The translations under genes and the position numbers were made by a program. Positions 45,760-56,658 of a stretch of 64,000 bases of DNA are shown here, in pieces (position 1 is the stretch's first letter; each line of letters begins with the position of its first letter). Source of the DNA: Glebionis coronaria (Eukaryota; Streptophyta; Magnoliopsida; Asterales; Asteraceae); assembly GCA_025667525.1 (NCBI GenBank), contig CM046875.1, positions 119,836,340 through 119,900,339 of the forward strand, given 5' to 3'. A model generated the notes under the pieces. It saw nothing but the letters and a program-made list of their open reading frames with translations, had not been told where the DNA came from and did no database searches.

Positions 45760-46338
45760 TGTTCGCGTATGTCTCCGGTCAACGCTTCCGGAGAACATAC
45801 CCTCCCTCGCCCCGTGCCCGGAACCATGAAACATTTAATGAGTATGATCTATGAACAGTGGAGCATTTAATGAGTTAGCATTGAGCTAAGGAAAAAGCAA
45901 AAGGCACCCTTCCTATTATCCAGGAGGCTTTCATCCGTCCTTTGGATAAAAGGAAGCACCGCCGCCCTCGAAACAATAAGTCCCTCGATTGTGGGGATTT
46001 GGCTAACCTAGGTTTTGAGACCTAGTCTATTGACATGACTATACATCCAGGTATGTACTATGAAGTAGTATAAATACCCCACATTTAACACACACATCCA
46101 AGGCATTCTGAATACCACCATTAATATATATTTCACCCTTCGGTATCTCATACCGGATATCACTTGTGTGACAGTTACTTACTCTCACACCGGAGCTTGG
46201 TCCCGGGGTCAAACCCTGGACGAGCTAACGTGTGTTGCTCTGTGTATCCTAGGTTCAAGGTCAAGAGACGAGCACACCTTTGGGATTGTCGAGGCAAAGT
46301 CGCTAGCAGCTGCCTAGCCGGAAGATTTTGTTTCAACA
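45760..46338 (+). repeat. Tat element 3' LTR
   Basis: It begins TGTTCGCGTATG and ends TTTCAACA, followed by the target duplication TCTGT (46339-46343). TATA box at 46069-46078. Confidence 0.94.
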
Positions 46339-46353
46339 TCTGTTGTAAAGCTA

Positions 46354-46618
46354 TTCTCCGTCTCATATTAACAGTCCAGTATACTATTTTTGGACGTCGC
46401 ATATTTAGTGCAGTCCTAAAATAGATAAGAAATGTAGATTACGTTTACTATATCACTTTTACTTGAGGGTATAATTACAAATAATAAAAAAGTTGTAAAT
46501 TAATTGGTTAATGGTAAAATTGTCTTTGTGTAAAAAATAAAAGAGAGAGAGCTGAAAAAGTAATATTTTTATTAAAATACGTGTTTTTTATTTATAGAAC
46601 TATTATTATGGGACGGAC
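46354..46618. mobile_element. Stowaway-like MITE next to the Tat 3' LTR
   Basis: The left end TTCTCCGTCTCATATTAACA pairs with the right end ending TATTATTATGGGACGGA. TA precedes the left end (46352-46353). It lies only 10 bp from the Tat target duplication, so the Tat element jumped in next to it. The right boundary is approximate. Confidence 0.55.
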
Positions 46619-48058
46619 AATTTGCAACGCACAAATAGCCTCAACTCAAAGACTAATCACGTAACTTGATAACCTATGAAAAATTCTTGTAAATTATTGC
46701 ACATACGAACACATTTTCCTCAGGTTATTTAATTGTTAAGAACCAATTTGTCAACAAACCGATAATCTCATTGACTACTTTTGTAACTTGTAGTAATACT
46801 GTTTATTTTGTTTACACCCTCACATTTTATTGTATCTTATATTTTTTATTGTTTTTGTCTTTTTACCGAACGACACCTAAACCATTCAATGAGCTTTCAT
46901 ACTGTATTCATCATGACCTTACGTTCGTTTTCAAGGGACATTCTATTTTGTTGTTTACCTTTTTTATACTGTCGATAAAAAAGATTCTTTCAAACGTGTT
47001 CCGAGCTCAAAAACACGTGCTAGAGTGTATGTCCTTTATTTTTTTGAACTCAAACTACACTAACAAGGGGGCGATGTTTGAATGGTGAATACGCCTCCTA
47101 AATGTACTGTAATAATTAAAGATAGGAAAGCGTTTGAACTCATGCTGATACGCATTTTAGAAGTCAAGTTGAGTGTGTTTGACAAAAGTAATACTATTAA
47201 CACTCGATATGTGTAGTAAGTATTAGCAATAAGGAGGTGTAACAATAGTTGTGAGCAATATGTGATTTTTGCTTATAAAACATTTGGTGACACAGTGAAA
47301 ATATACGAACTGTACTCATACTTATAAGGCGTCTCACTATTCTTGAAGAACTTAACCAGCCGTAAACTAATATATTACGTAATTAGTTTGTTGGCCTTTT
47401 GTTTTTTCTATTACTTAAACTGCAACTTTACAAATCATTATGGACGTCAAAGTAATTTTAGTGATCATAAATTCAGTGATCAGTGTTTTAAAACTAGAGT
47501 TGACCTACTCGGTTGAAACGTGACATGATAAGATGATAAGACCTTAGTTTTGGGCAATATTTGATTGAACGGTGACTTGATAATTCGATCAAACAAATTA
47601 AATCTATTTTTAATATTGCTAGCGATCGATTTGTATTAGTTGGTAAAGAAAACTAAAAAGCAGGGTTAGAAGAATATAACAGAAAAATAAAATACGCTTT
47701 CAAACATTTGGCTAGCTCAAAACTCATAACATAATCGTGTCTTTTACAGTAATTATTTATACTCAGAGGTTCCAAGGGTAAAATTATAGTGCATCTCGAA
47801 TAATAAGAGACAAGGTGAAAAAGTGTATGTTTTTTGAAATATATTGCATAAATTAATATCATAAAAGCTGTTATAATATAAAAATGCAATTTGACTTATA
47901 ACAATGATCACTTCTTGAGTATAAGAGCAATAGTTTTGTAGCTATAAAGAGAGTTTAAAAATCATTTACATGTAGCCCAGCAACGTTCTTGGACATCTAG
48001 ACTGTTTTGGCCCAATAACATAGGTAGAAATTAAAAGTGTAATGTTTCTAGCTGCGTA
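46619..48058. other. AT-rich DNA, no gene or complete element seen
   Basis: No coding sequence or element ends could be supported. Short open frames here (for example 46771-47088) lack known motifs. Confidence 0.5.
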
Positions 48059-48069
48059 GCTAGAGGTGC

Positions 48070-48360
48070 AAATAAATCGGATAAAATCGGATTCGGATTT
48101 AAAAAAATCGGTTTTGATAAAACTGGATTTTCAAAAATTCGGTTTCGGATCGGATCCGTTTTTTCCGAATCAGTTTTTTCCGGTTAAAAATGTTCATATC
48201 GGTTTTTTCGGATGAAATTTTTCGTTATCGGTTTTTATCGGGGTTTTTTCGGATCAGTTTTTTCGGTTAAAAATGTTCGGATAGAGTTTTTTCGGTTAAA
48301 AATGTTCGGATCGAATTTTTTTCGATTAAAAGTTTTCGTATCGGTTTTTTCGGAAGGAGT
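48070..48360 (+). repeat. Degenerate minisatellite based on TCGGTTTTTTCGG
   Basis: About ten imperfect units of roughly 25-35 bp combine TCGGTTTTTTCGG, GGTTAAAAATGTTCGGAT and variants. It starts as AATCGGATAAAATCGGATTC and drifts toward T-rich forms. Confidence 0.75.
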
Positions 48361-49119
48361 TTGCATCGATGATTTTTGGTATTTTTTCGTACAGTTGAAG
48401 AATGAACAAAATAATTGCTTTAGTTTTTTTTAATATTTATTTATATGAGTTGAGTTATTTTACACCATTTTTTTTATTTGTAAATAAAATACCTAATTTT
48501 AGTCATTCATTACTCAAAAAATAATTTTTCTAAAAAACATGGAGGAGTCATATTGGTAACATGTAAAAAAATTGCAACGAAACAACGGAGGAGGGACTAA
48601 AATTATAAATTTGATGAAAAATATTTTATCAATAATAATATTTTACTAATAAATAAAAACAATAAAATATATTATTGATAACACAATGAAATATCACTAT
48701 TAATATTTAATAAACATAATTATAATGTAACATCACCAGTGATATTCATTATTTTATCACTAGTAGTATTTTAGTTTTTTTTACTAGTGAAATATTAACA
48801 TTAATAAAAATCAGTTCGGAAAATTTATAACTTTAGTCTCTCTGCCTGATTTTTGAAACTTTTAGACTTGTTGGAAAAAATAATCTTTTCGTGTTTTTTA
48901 AAATTTTAGTTAATTTTTATATTTAGATCAAATCAAAACAGATGATGAAAATTTATCCCCTACTTATGAGAAAAATTAAAATTACAATAATTTTTTTGTT
49001 ATATCTATATATCTGTATACTACATTTATAGAAGTGTAGTTTCTTTCTTGGTGGCAAAGAATTCACTATTTTTAAAACATTGCTTTTTTTTTAATCTAAT
49101 ATTACATAAATCATATATT
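48361..49119. other. AT-rich DNA, nothing recognised
   Basis: No ORF or element end is supported. Confidence 0.5.
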
Positions 49120-49450
49120 CAACTATTAAGTCAGAACTCAATCGAGTTATCAGATCACGAAATCGATTATCGGATCAACTTGATCGAGTTAGCTTGTCAA
49201 GTCGATCTAGTCACAGAATCACAGGTTCTATCATTGGGTTAACCTAATCGAGTCACGGTTCACTGATTCGAGTACTAGGTGAATTCGTTCGAGTCACCAG
49301 GTCACATGATCGATCACCGGATCAACCGGTCAAGCCATCGGATCATAGATTCGATCACCGAGTCAACCTAGTCGAGTAACCGGTTTACTGATTTAACCGC
49401 CAAATCAATCTAATCAAGTCATTAAAATATCAATTCGACCACTAAAGCAA
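49120..49450 (+). repeat. Degenerate tandem repeat of the GTCACCGGATCGA/CGAGTCAAC type
   Basis: Six to eight imperfect units of roughly 35-50 bp contain GATCACCGGATCAAC, CGATCACCGAGTCAACC, GTCGAGT and close variants. Similar single stretches occur at 23910-23985 and in every copy of the 1546-bp unit (for example 18541-18620). Confidence 0.75.
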
Positions 49451-49966
49451 TTTACATATCGTTAACTACATATTATTAAAAAATTTCCACAACTATATAC
49501 AACTGTACACGAATACACGTATAGTATAAAATAGTAAATCTAATGCACATGTGAGAATGTCAACATTGGGAGACATCTCTTAAGGCGATAAAGTTTTTTT
49601 CGTTAATATCTTCAAGCTCTTTAATTCCTTTATGGGAAAAATAGGATTAAGATTACCTCTAATAATTAATCAAAGTGCTGTTAAGAAAACCTTCACATTA
49701 GTATCCACGACGATATCACCTTTCTTTTATTCTTTTTAGTAAGCAACACGTGTGTACGTGTTGATAACGTGTTTTAAAATAATGACCTAATAGCAACATA
49801 TATAACTATTGTAAACGGTCTAATAGCAAGACATATGACCGATACATGCCGAAAAAAATAGTGAGAATTGAGACATGCATGTATTTTATGAGATCAATAC
49901 GTAACAAGTATATACAAATACGGTACATATAGAAGTCTCTGATCATTACTATATTAAGTAGACGTA

Positions 49967-50236
49967 CTCCCTCGTCCCAAAATTATAATCCCCTATATCA
50001 TTTTGGGACGTCCCAAAATTATAACCCCTTCTAAAAATAAATGTAAGTAATATAATAAGTTTATCGTATTGCACCTAATAATACTAGAAATTACAAACTA
50101 TATATGAAGTTTTAATTAATTACATAAGGGTAAGAGTGTTCTTTTACAAAAAAGTAAGAGAGAGAATACAGTGATAGTGATGTTTTCTAAATCAATGTGT
50201 TTTTTGTCGAGAACTATTAATTTAGGACGCATGAAG
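49967..50236. mobile_element. Stowaway-like MITE with a duplicated left terminus
   Basis: The left end CTCCCTCGTCCCAAAATTAT is followed 40 bp later by a second GGGACGTCCCAAAATTAT. The right end is decayed (TTAGGACGCATGAAG). TA lies at both borders (49965-49966 and 50237-50238). Confidence 0.65.
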
Positions 50237-50356
50237 TATTATTATTAAAACGTTAGAGTATACATAATAAATAAAATATTTATAACAACAAATTTTATAA
50301 AATGACATAATTAAACTCCATTTCACTTGCATATTTATTTCTAGTATCTTTCTAAC

Positions 50357-50552
50357 CAGGGCGGAGTCAGGATTTTCAATAGGGGTGTTGCACAAATCTT
50401 TTTTAGGCTAATTAAGTTTATACCTTAAGAAACTAAGGTAGCATAAATTTTTTTTGGATTGCACAAACCATAAGAACAGCAGGTTTGATGACTTTTTACA
50501 CTTCATGACCTTAAAACGGGTGTAGCCCAACAACTATGTGGCTCCGCCCATG
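50357..50552. mobile_element. Small inverted-terminus element (196 bp), hAT-like termini
   Basis: The left end CAGGGCGGAGTCAGG pairs imperfectly with the right end TGGCTCCGCCCATG, and CTAAC flanks both sides (50352-50356 and 50553-50557). The termini resemble the common CAGGGGCGGAGCCAGG ends, but a 5-bp rather than 8-bp duplication is visible. Confidence 0.5.
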
Positions 50553-50557
50553 CTAAC

Positions 50558-52821
50558 GTTGTTGATCCTCAAAGGTTTTAATATACTTTGTTGTGAGATA
50601 TCTTTTCTGATGCAGAAAAGCTAAAAGAAATAAGAATAAAGGCACTATTATATAGGCCTACATGTATAAGAAGGACCTTTTGAAACATGATACCTAGAAT
50701 CTTCCTCTCTTTAATCCTGGAAACAGCTGCGCACGCACCTTTCTTTCATATGAAGCGATCCTCTTTTTAGAACGGCGGAATTGTATAATAAACTAACAAA
50801 GAGCTAGTAAAACGATTACAAAATAAAAACTTTTAACGAGTTTCGAAGCCAGTTGTTTCAAAAAATGAAGAATAGTTTGTTTCTAGAAAAATATCACCTA
50901 AAATCTACAATTTTATCAATTAAGTAGCAACGTTTAGACGGAACGGTTCCAAGCTTTCCAGACGAAGTGTGCAAGTCTAGCCAAGTGTATAGAAGCAGTC
51001 CTCTATTAGTCTTTTAGTTTTAGTGTCGACATGTTAAAAGAACGACCGAATGACCGAGTGATTTATTCGCATTTCTTGGTTAATTGTTGCTTTTCATGTC
51101 AAGAACAAAGACAGCTTACAAATTGGAACGTTCATAATTGTTGTTGGTTCCTAATAACGAAATACTTGTGGGGTTCATTTTGCAAAACAAACAGCTGGTA
51201 CGAATCAATATTCGAATTTTGTTGGCATGAACTGTTTGATGATCAGGAACGGAGTAGAGAGTGTCCGAAACACATATGAATTTTTTTATTTAGTGTTAAT
51301 TTATAAAAAACATTGTTGTTCCTCAAATGCACTAAAAATGCATCCGGTTCATCTAAATGTGTTAACGATTTTCGTTCTAATTCTCTTGCTAACTTTATTA
51401 TACCAATACTTAAAAAAATTGTGCACTTTCTTATATTTTGTTCTAGATTCGTCCGTCTTGATGATCTGACCATTCCATATGTTGATTATCAATATTCATG
51501 TTCGTATACGTAAGCAACTTTTTGGCATAGTCACTGATAACATTTATCAGTTAAGTTTTCTCTTATATAACAATATCTGCAGCCCTAGAAATCAGGCGTA
51601 AACATCAGCCACGAACATTATAAACAGACTCTAAAAATGACATTCCAATTATAGCCTTTTAGTATAAAAATATGTATTATATAACGGATCAGATAAGCGG
51701 CTAAGGAGTAAGTATGCATGCGTTTTCTCTGTATTTCCCCTTCACAGGGAATCACCAAAGATCCATTTCATAAAGTTCATACTTCATATGTATGCACTTT
51801 GAGTGCGTGTCTGTACGTATATCAGCAAATGTATATACACGTTGCATTTGCTATGTATAATCGATCAAAGTCCGAGCTTTCGATCAAGGCGTACAAATGT
51901 TTACTGTCAAATAAAGCTAACGAGAAGTATTTGCATTAAGTTAAACTATTGAGAAAATATGTACAAAAGTGGCTCAAATACAAAACTACTTACATTTATC
52001 AACGATCGCATCCAACCGGTTGGGGGATTAAAAGACAAAAAAATAATAATAGTATATTAAAAGTACACCAGGGAGAGAGAGAATTGTCCACGACCAGTTC
52101 GGTTGATGATCTCCAAATGCACTGTCCAACCCGCCACGTGTCACGTTTTGAATGGCCGGTGTACTTATATCAGTTTTATGTGATGAAGTCGGTGTATGAT
52201 TGTAAATAGGTAAACTGTGAACTTTTGCTAATAAAAGTGGGCATGCAAAATTATAGAAGATGATGGATAGTGTGAAGCAGGAAGATGATGAATAGTGTGA
52301 AGCATTGGATAACATATAAGATTACATAGAGATACACGTGTTTACTATATCTGAGGTTATATGGACTTGATTATTGGCCCATTATCAAAACTTTTGGCAA
52401 AAAATTGTAAATATTATAGGTAATAGTTGTACAGTATTTTTTACAAAAGTAAAGATTATATTTGATGTATAACTTAATGTATATATAAAAATAATAGTAT
52501 TGGTTGGGTTGGGTTGACTTGGGTTGTTGATAAATGATAAAAATTTTGAAATTGGTTGTATATATTAGTTGTATATGTGGAAGAGTGAGAAAATAATATT
52601 TTAATGTAAGATTGGGTTGGATGAGGTTGTGAATAAACATGGTAAAGTTAGGGTTTTAAGCTCCCGATTTTTCAAATATTTTTTTAAGACCCGGCCAGTA
52701 ACGAAAACCATATCTACAGTTAAAGAATCACATTAAAATTAAACAAAAAATCCAAGTTATTTGTTTCTATAGAATAGTCGATACGCACATCTTAATCAAC
52801 GCATCTTAACCAAAGCGTACA
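50558..52821. other. AT-rich DNA, no supported gene
   Basis: Several short open frames occur (51031-51279, 51227-51469, 51949-52209, 52371-52640), but none has a recognisable motif or codon structure. No RNA gene is seen. Confidence 0.5.
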
Positions 52822-54262
52822 TTTTTTTTTGAACGGCCATGCTTTTATAACAAACAAACCACACAAAGAAGAAAGAAAATGACCAAAAATAACAGTTCTG
52901 CAAGAAAAAAATATGCCAAAACAAAGGTTACAAGCTAAGAAATAACCCAAAAAGAAAAACAAATGAGCTTCATCAACTAATGTAGATACAAAACGGATTA
53001 GAATTCCAAGTGATCCAATCGATTGAACTCTTAATTCCTCAGCCAGAGATCCAAAGTCATGATTAAAGTTGGGCTTGAGCAAAGATGTCTTCATCAAATC
53101 CGCGTGAACAAATCTCCAAATTTCCCTAATGAATACGTATAGAGAAGCTTGATAGATTTACAATGGTTCTTTGAGAAATGAGGTGAAAATTCCAACACCT
53201 CTCGTATCGAAGACATATTAGTGGATGATTAATACGCCGCCATTTCCAAAAATGAGATACAACCGAAGAATATAAGAGGTTGTGATGAATATATTCCTCC
53301 TCAATGTCACACACAAAGCGAAGATGAATTGGTTAAGCCCCGGAGAAGTAAATTGAGACGGATCGCAAGCCTATCATTTATCGCTCTCTAAATGCAAATA
53401 TTCACTTTTTTGGACAAGCCGGTTCCAATCTACTTTATATGACATAACATTGATGCCTAAATATATAACAGTATTAATAAGCTTAGAAAGGTTATTAACA
53501 ATGAATTTACTATTCCAGTTAAGTTTCCATCTCTAACCATCTTACTAGACTCGCAATGAGATGAGCTAGGCCACTAACTTCATCCAAAGTCCTACCACGT
53601 GGGCTCGAACACCAATAGTTCCCACCCCAAATACCATACAACAAAGTCTATCTCTCATTTACTTGACAATTTTATTATATTCAAGGGCATAAAGGCGCGA
53701 AAAACATGAACTTCTGCCCAAATATCATTCTAAAATGAAGTTGCGCCTCAACTTTGCACATCCTTTGAAAAAAAAAGACGAAAAGGGACACCAATATTAT
53801 CAATAGTTACACCAGAACTACTAAGATTTTCCCAAATACTTTTGTATAGACCTGGAGCGATTCTAGAACTGAAATCGTCGTCCACACCATAAAAGGTTGA
53901 TATAACTTTGCACCAGAGTGCCTTCTTATCATTTAAGAGTCTCCAGCACCATTTTCCAAGATGACGCAAGTTTGTAGGTATGAGACTTCTTATGTCCAAA
54001 CCTCCTAACTCACTATTTTAAAGGACATTATTCCACTTAACCCATGAAACTCTAATTTTCTCTTCTTTAAAGCCCAAAAAAGCGCCTTCGAATCGATTCT
54101 AATTGTTTTAGAATCATAGTCGGAGATTTAAAGATCGACATATAGTAAAGTAATAAACATATAAGAACCGCTTTAAAGGGTGAGACGTCCACCTACCGAA
54201 AGTAGATGAGATTTCCAGGAAGACAACATGGAGTTAACTCGATTAAAGGCATATGAATGTTA
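52822..54262 (-). pseudogene. 5'-truncated LINE relic (RT C-terminus and zf-RVT region)
   Basis: Read leftward from about 54262: a segment like RVNSMLSSWKSHLLSVGG, then scattered RT-thumb matches (ESIRRRFFW), and GLDIRSL...LGKWCWRLL...ALWCKVI at 53999-53900. The C-terminal finger relic, CDIEEEYIHH...FW, is near 53310. It ends in GCCGTTCAAAAAAAA (52822-52836), the same 3' end as the first LINE. All frames are broken by many stops and shifts, so it is older than the LINE at 1-6477. No endonuclease or catalytic RT part remains, which fits 5' truncation during insertion. Confidence 0.8.
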
Positions 54263-54527
54263 GTTCTACGCAAGAATAATCACCAATCCTCTCTTTCACA
54301 TCTATATAGCAACTAATTAGCAATCAAGAACACAAGAAACAAGTATGTTTCTTGTGTGTGAGACTCCACAGAGAATAGGTAAATAGGAAGGGAGTGAGGG
54401 TTTTGACTTTGTGATAATTGTTGCTTTTCAAAAAAGAAAATCTAGAAAAGGTTAAATTAAGCCTGAATGAAAATAGTGGGTAAAACTGCGTATATAAGGC
54501 ACTGGTTGGTTTGTAGTTAAGATAGTA

Positions 54528-54781
54528 CTCCCTTCGTCCCATAATTATTGTCCACTATTGACTTTTACAGTCATTATCTTGCAACCTTGACCTCACGTAT
54601 TATCTTTTGCGTTATATAAAAATTGATGCAAAACACATGAATGGTTTGATTTTTTATTGTAGTTTCATTAGTATAATTTTCATAAAATATTATATAACAC
54701 AAACAAACGTATTTGTGGTCAAAGTAAACATATAAAGATTTTAAAAGTTAACACTAGACTATAGTTATGAGACGGGTGAAG
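54528..54781. mobile_element. Stowaway-type MITE (254 bp)
   Basis: The left end CTCCCTTCGTCCCATAATTA pairs with the right end TAGTTATGAGACGGGTGAAG; TA flanks both sides (54526-54527 and 54782-54783). Confidence 0.8.
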
Positions 54782-54964
54782 TAGTTTGGAGGGTTTGATA
54801 TTGTGTTACAGAGCTGGTACAACATATTGTGGATGATGCCTTCAATAGAGGGCCAAAAGTTCCGTATAGTCCATGTTTTTATCAAAGATCTAATGGATCA
54901 ATGTGGACCTTCCAATCCATTTAGCATCTATGGCCCAAAATTTAAAAAAAAACACAAAACACCT

Positions 54965-56658
54965 TGATACATGCGTTTTCATTGGGTTTAATTTATGTCT
55001 CTCAGTCTCCTCTCGAATTGATCTCGGCCTTAAGTGAAATGATTTGTTCTTGGTTGATAAAAAGGAATTGGTTTGTTTATCTATTTTTAAACTAATAACA
55101 ATTAAATGTAAATGACGTTGAGTAATTTAAAACTTGGGAAGATTAACTAAATTGACAAGTTAAAAATGAGTGCTTGAAAACGTAAAGGAAAGATTAGAAA
55201 ATTACTTTGAAAACTCAATTGAATTAATGCTTAAAAACTTGTTCCTATCAAAATGTTGAAAATTACTACTATCGGAATGCAATTAAAATGATCCATCGGA
55301 ATATCTCAAGAGAAAGTTCATCGGAATGTTTCTAACAATCACCATCGGAATACTCTAAAATCGAGCTGTCGGAATGAGGCTATCGGAATGTCCCAGATCG
55401 GAATATTAGTTCTATCGGAATATGGAAAACAAAAATTGGCCAGAGTTTCGACTTAAAAGGGTCCTAAACCCGTCGGAATGTACGATCGCAATATGCGATC
55501 GCAATCCCAGATCGGAATAGGGGGAACTTACACCCTATCGCAAAGTAAAACCCCTTTTGGGTTATTGCGATGCCAAGCAACGAAGATCCGTCGGAATGTG
55601 TTAGAACCCCTCTTTTGCGATGGAAGCAACAATGTTCCGAAAATTGTGGCAACTTAAAAACTCAATAAGCAAAGGAAATAAGCTAGGTGATCCAAAACCT
55701 AAACACTTCAAAAAGGTTAAATTTGATAACTTTTGAAAACAAGAAACTTTAAAACTTAATAAACAAAACTTGTGAATGATTAAAACTTTGAAGAAATCCG
55801 AAAATCAATAAGCATAGACAAGCAATTAACCAATAAGCATGGAAAGCTTACGGCTTGTACACGTACTAGAGCTTAAAAGGGACAAGAAAGATTAAGCTAA
55901 AGGTCACGAACACATCCAATAATCCAAACCGTATGGAATTCAACAATCGGATTAAGGATTTTGACAAATCAAGAAAAGTAGAAAAAGATTAAAGAACTTA
56001 AAAGCTTAACTTGAATAAGATTAATGAGATTCAAGGTACAAATATTAAGGAAAGCTTAAATTAAAAGATGAAAAACAAAGAAAAAGTTTAGTGAGAGAAA
56101 GTTTGGAACTTTCTCTCTCTAAGACTAGAGAAAATGAAAAACTAAAGACTAGCTAAGCTAAGTGTGTGAAAATTTGTGAGGTAAGGCCTTTATATAGGCG
56201 TGTATGTATGGGCTTGTGTATGGGCTTTGGTATCGGGCTTCTTTTCTTCTTTCTTCCTTGGTCTTCACGCTTTTTTTAAATAACCGTTTTCGACTTTGGA
56301 CTTTTAGAAGTGTCGGTGAATAATTCCAACTCGTCTAATAATCTTTTGTTTAATAGACTCGAGTTCTTCGACATATATGAATTTTCCATCTTTGGCTATA
56401 TTCTTCGATAAATCTTCAAATAGGCACAATGACTTCAAATCTTTTGCATCTCTTGGACAATAGACTTCGTCTTGAGTCTTTTTCTTCGATAAAACCCGTG
56501 CAATCTCATGTTTTCTTCAATATTCATCCGGTTGGCTCTGAAAACACAATAATCACAAAAACCACGCATAATTCCAAACAAATGATATTAAATACGTGTT
56601 TTGGTCTTGTTTTAGCCAGAAATAAGTGGTAAAAGGATGGGTGTTTTCACACCTATCA
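54965..56658 (-). repeat. Athila-2 3' LTR (about 1694 bp)
   Basis: It starts TGATACATGCG and ends ACACCTATCA, like Athila-1. Similarity to the 1525-bp LTR is clear in the first 100 bp and from about 56170 to the end, but weak in the middle. That middle holds about 11 ATCGGAAT/GTCGGAAT motifs (55267-55600) in place of the GCGGAATA/CTCGGAAT set. Confidence 0.85.
56189..56198 (-). promoter_or_regulatory. LTR TATA box (Athila-2)
   Basis: CCTATATAAAGG on the - strand, at the equivalent place to 30851-30860. Confidence 0.68.

Larger units (their letters stand above)
25640..46338 (+). mobile_element. Tat-lineage Ty3 LTR retrotransposon, split by a nested Athila element
   Basis: Two 579-bp LTRs (25640-26218 and 45760-46338) and the 5-bp target duplication TCTGT (25635-25639 and 46339-46343) bound a 20.7-kb element. 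It would be about 9.8 kb without the insert at 29779-40665 and one GTGCT copy. Internal order: primer site, gag, protease, RT, RNase H, a second RNase H, integrase, a tandem-repeat-bearing 3' UTR, an antisense ORF and a polypurine tract. The second RNase H and the antisense ORF are hallmarks of the Tat/Retand/Ogre group. The LTRs differ at about 8 sites by eye (98.6 percent identity). Stops and frameshifts make this copy non-autonomous. Confidence 0.94.

Noticed and set aside
46771..47088. 105-codon open frame on the + strand
   Set aside because: Phe/Leu/Tyr-rich composition expected from T-rich DNA; no start context, motif or neighbouring gene to support it.
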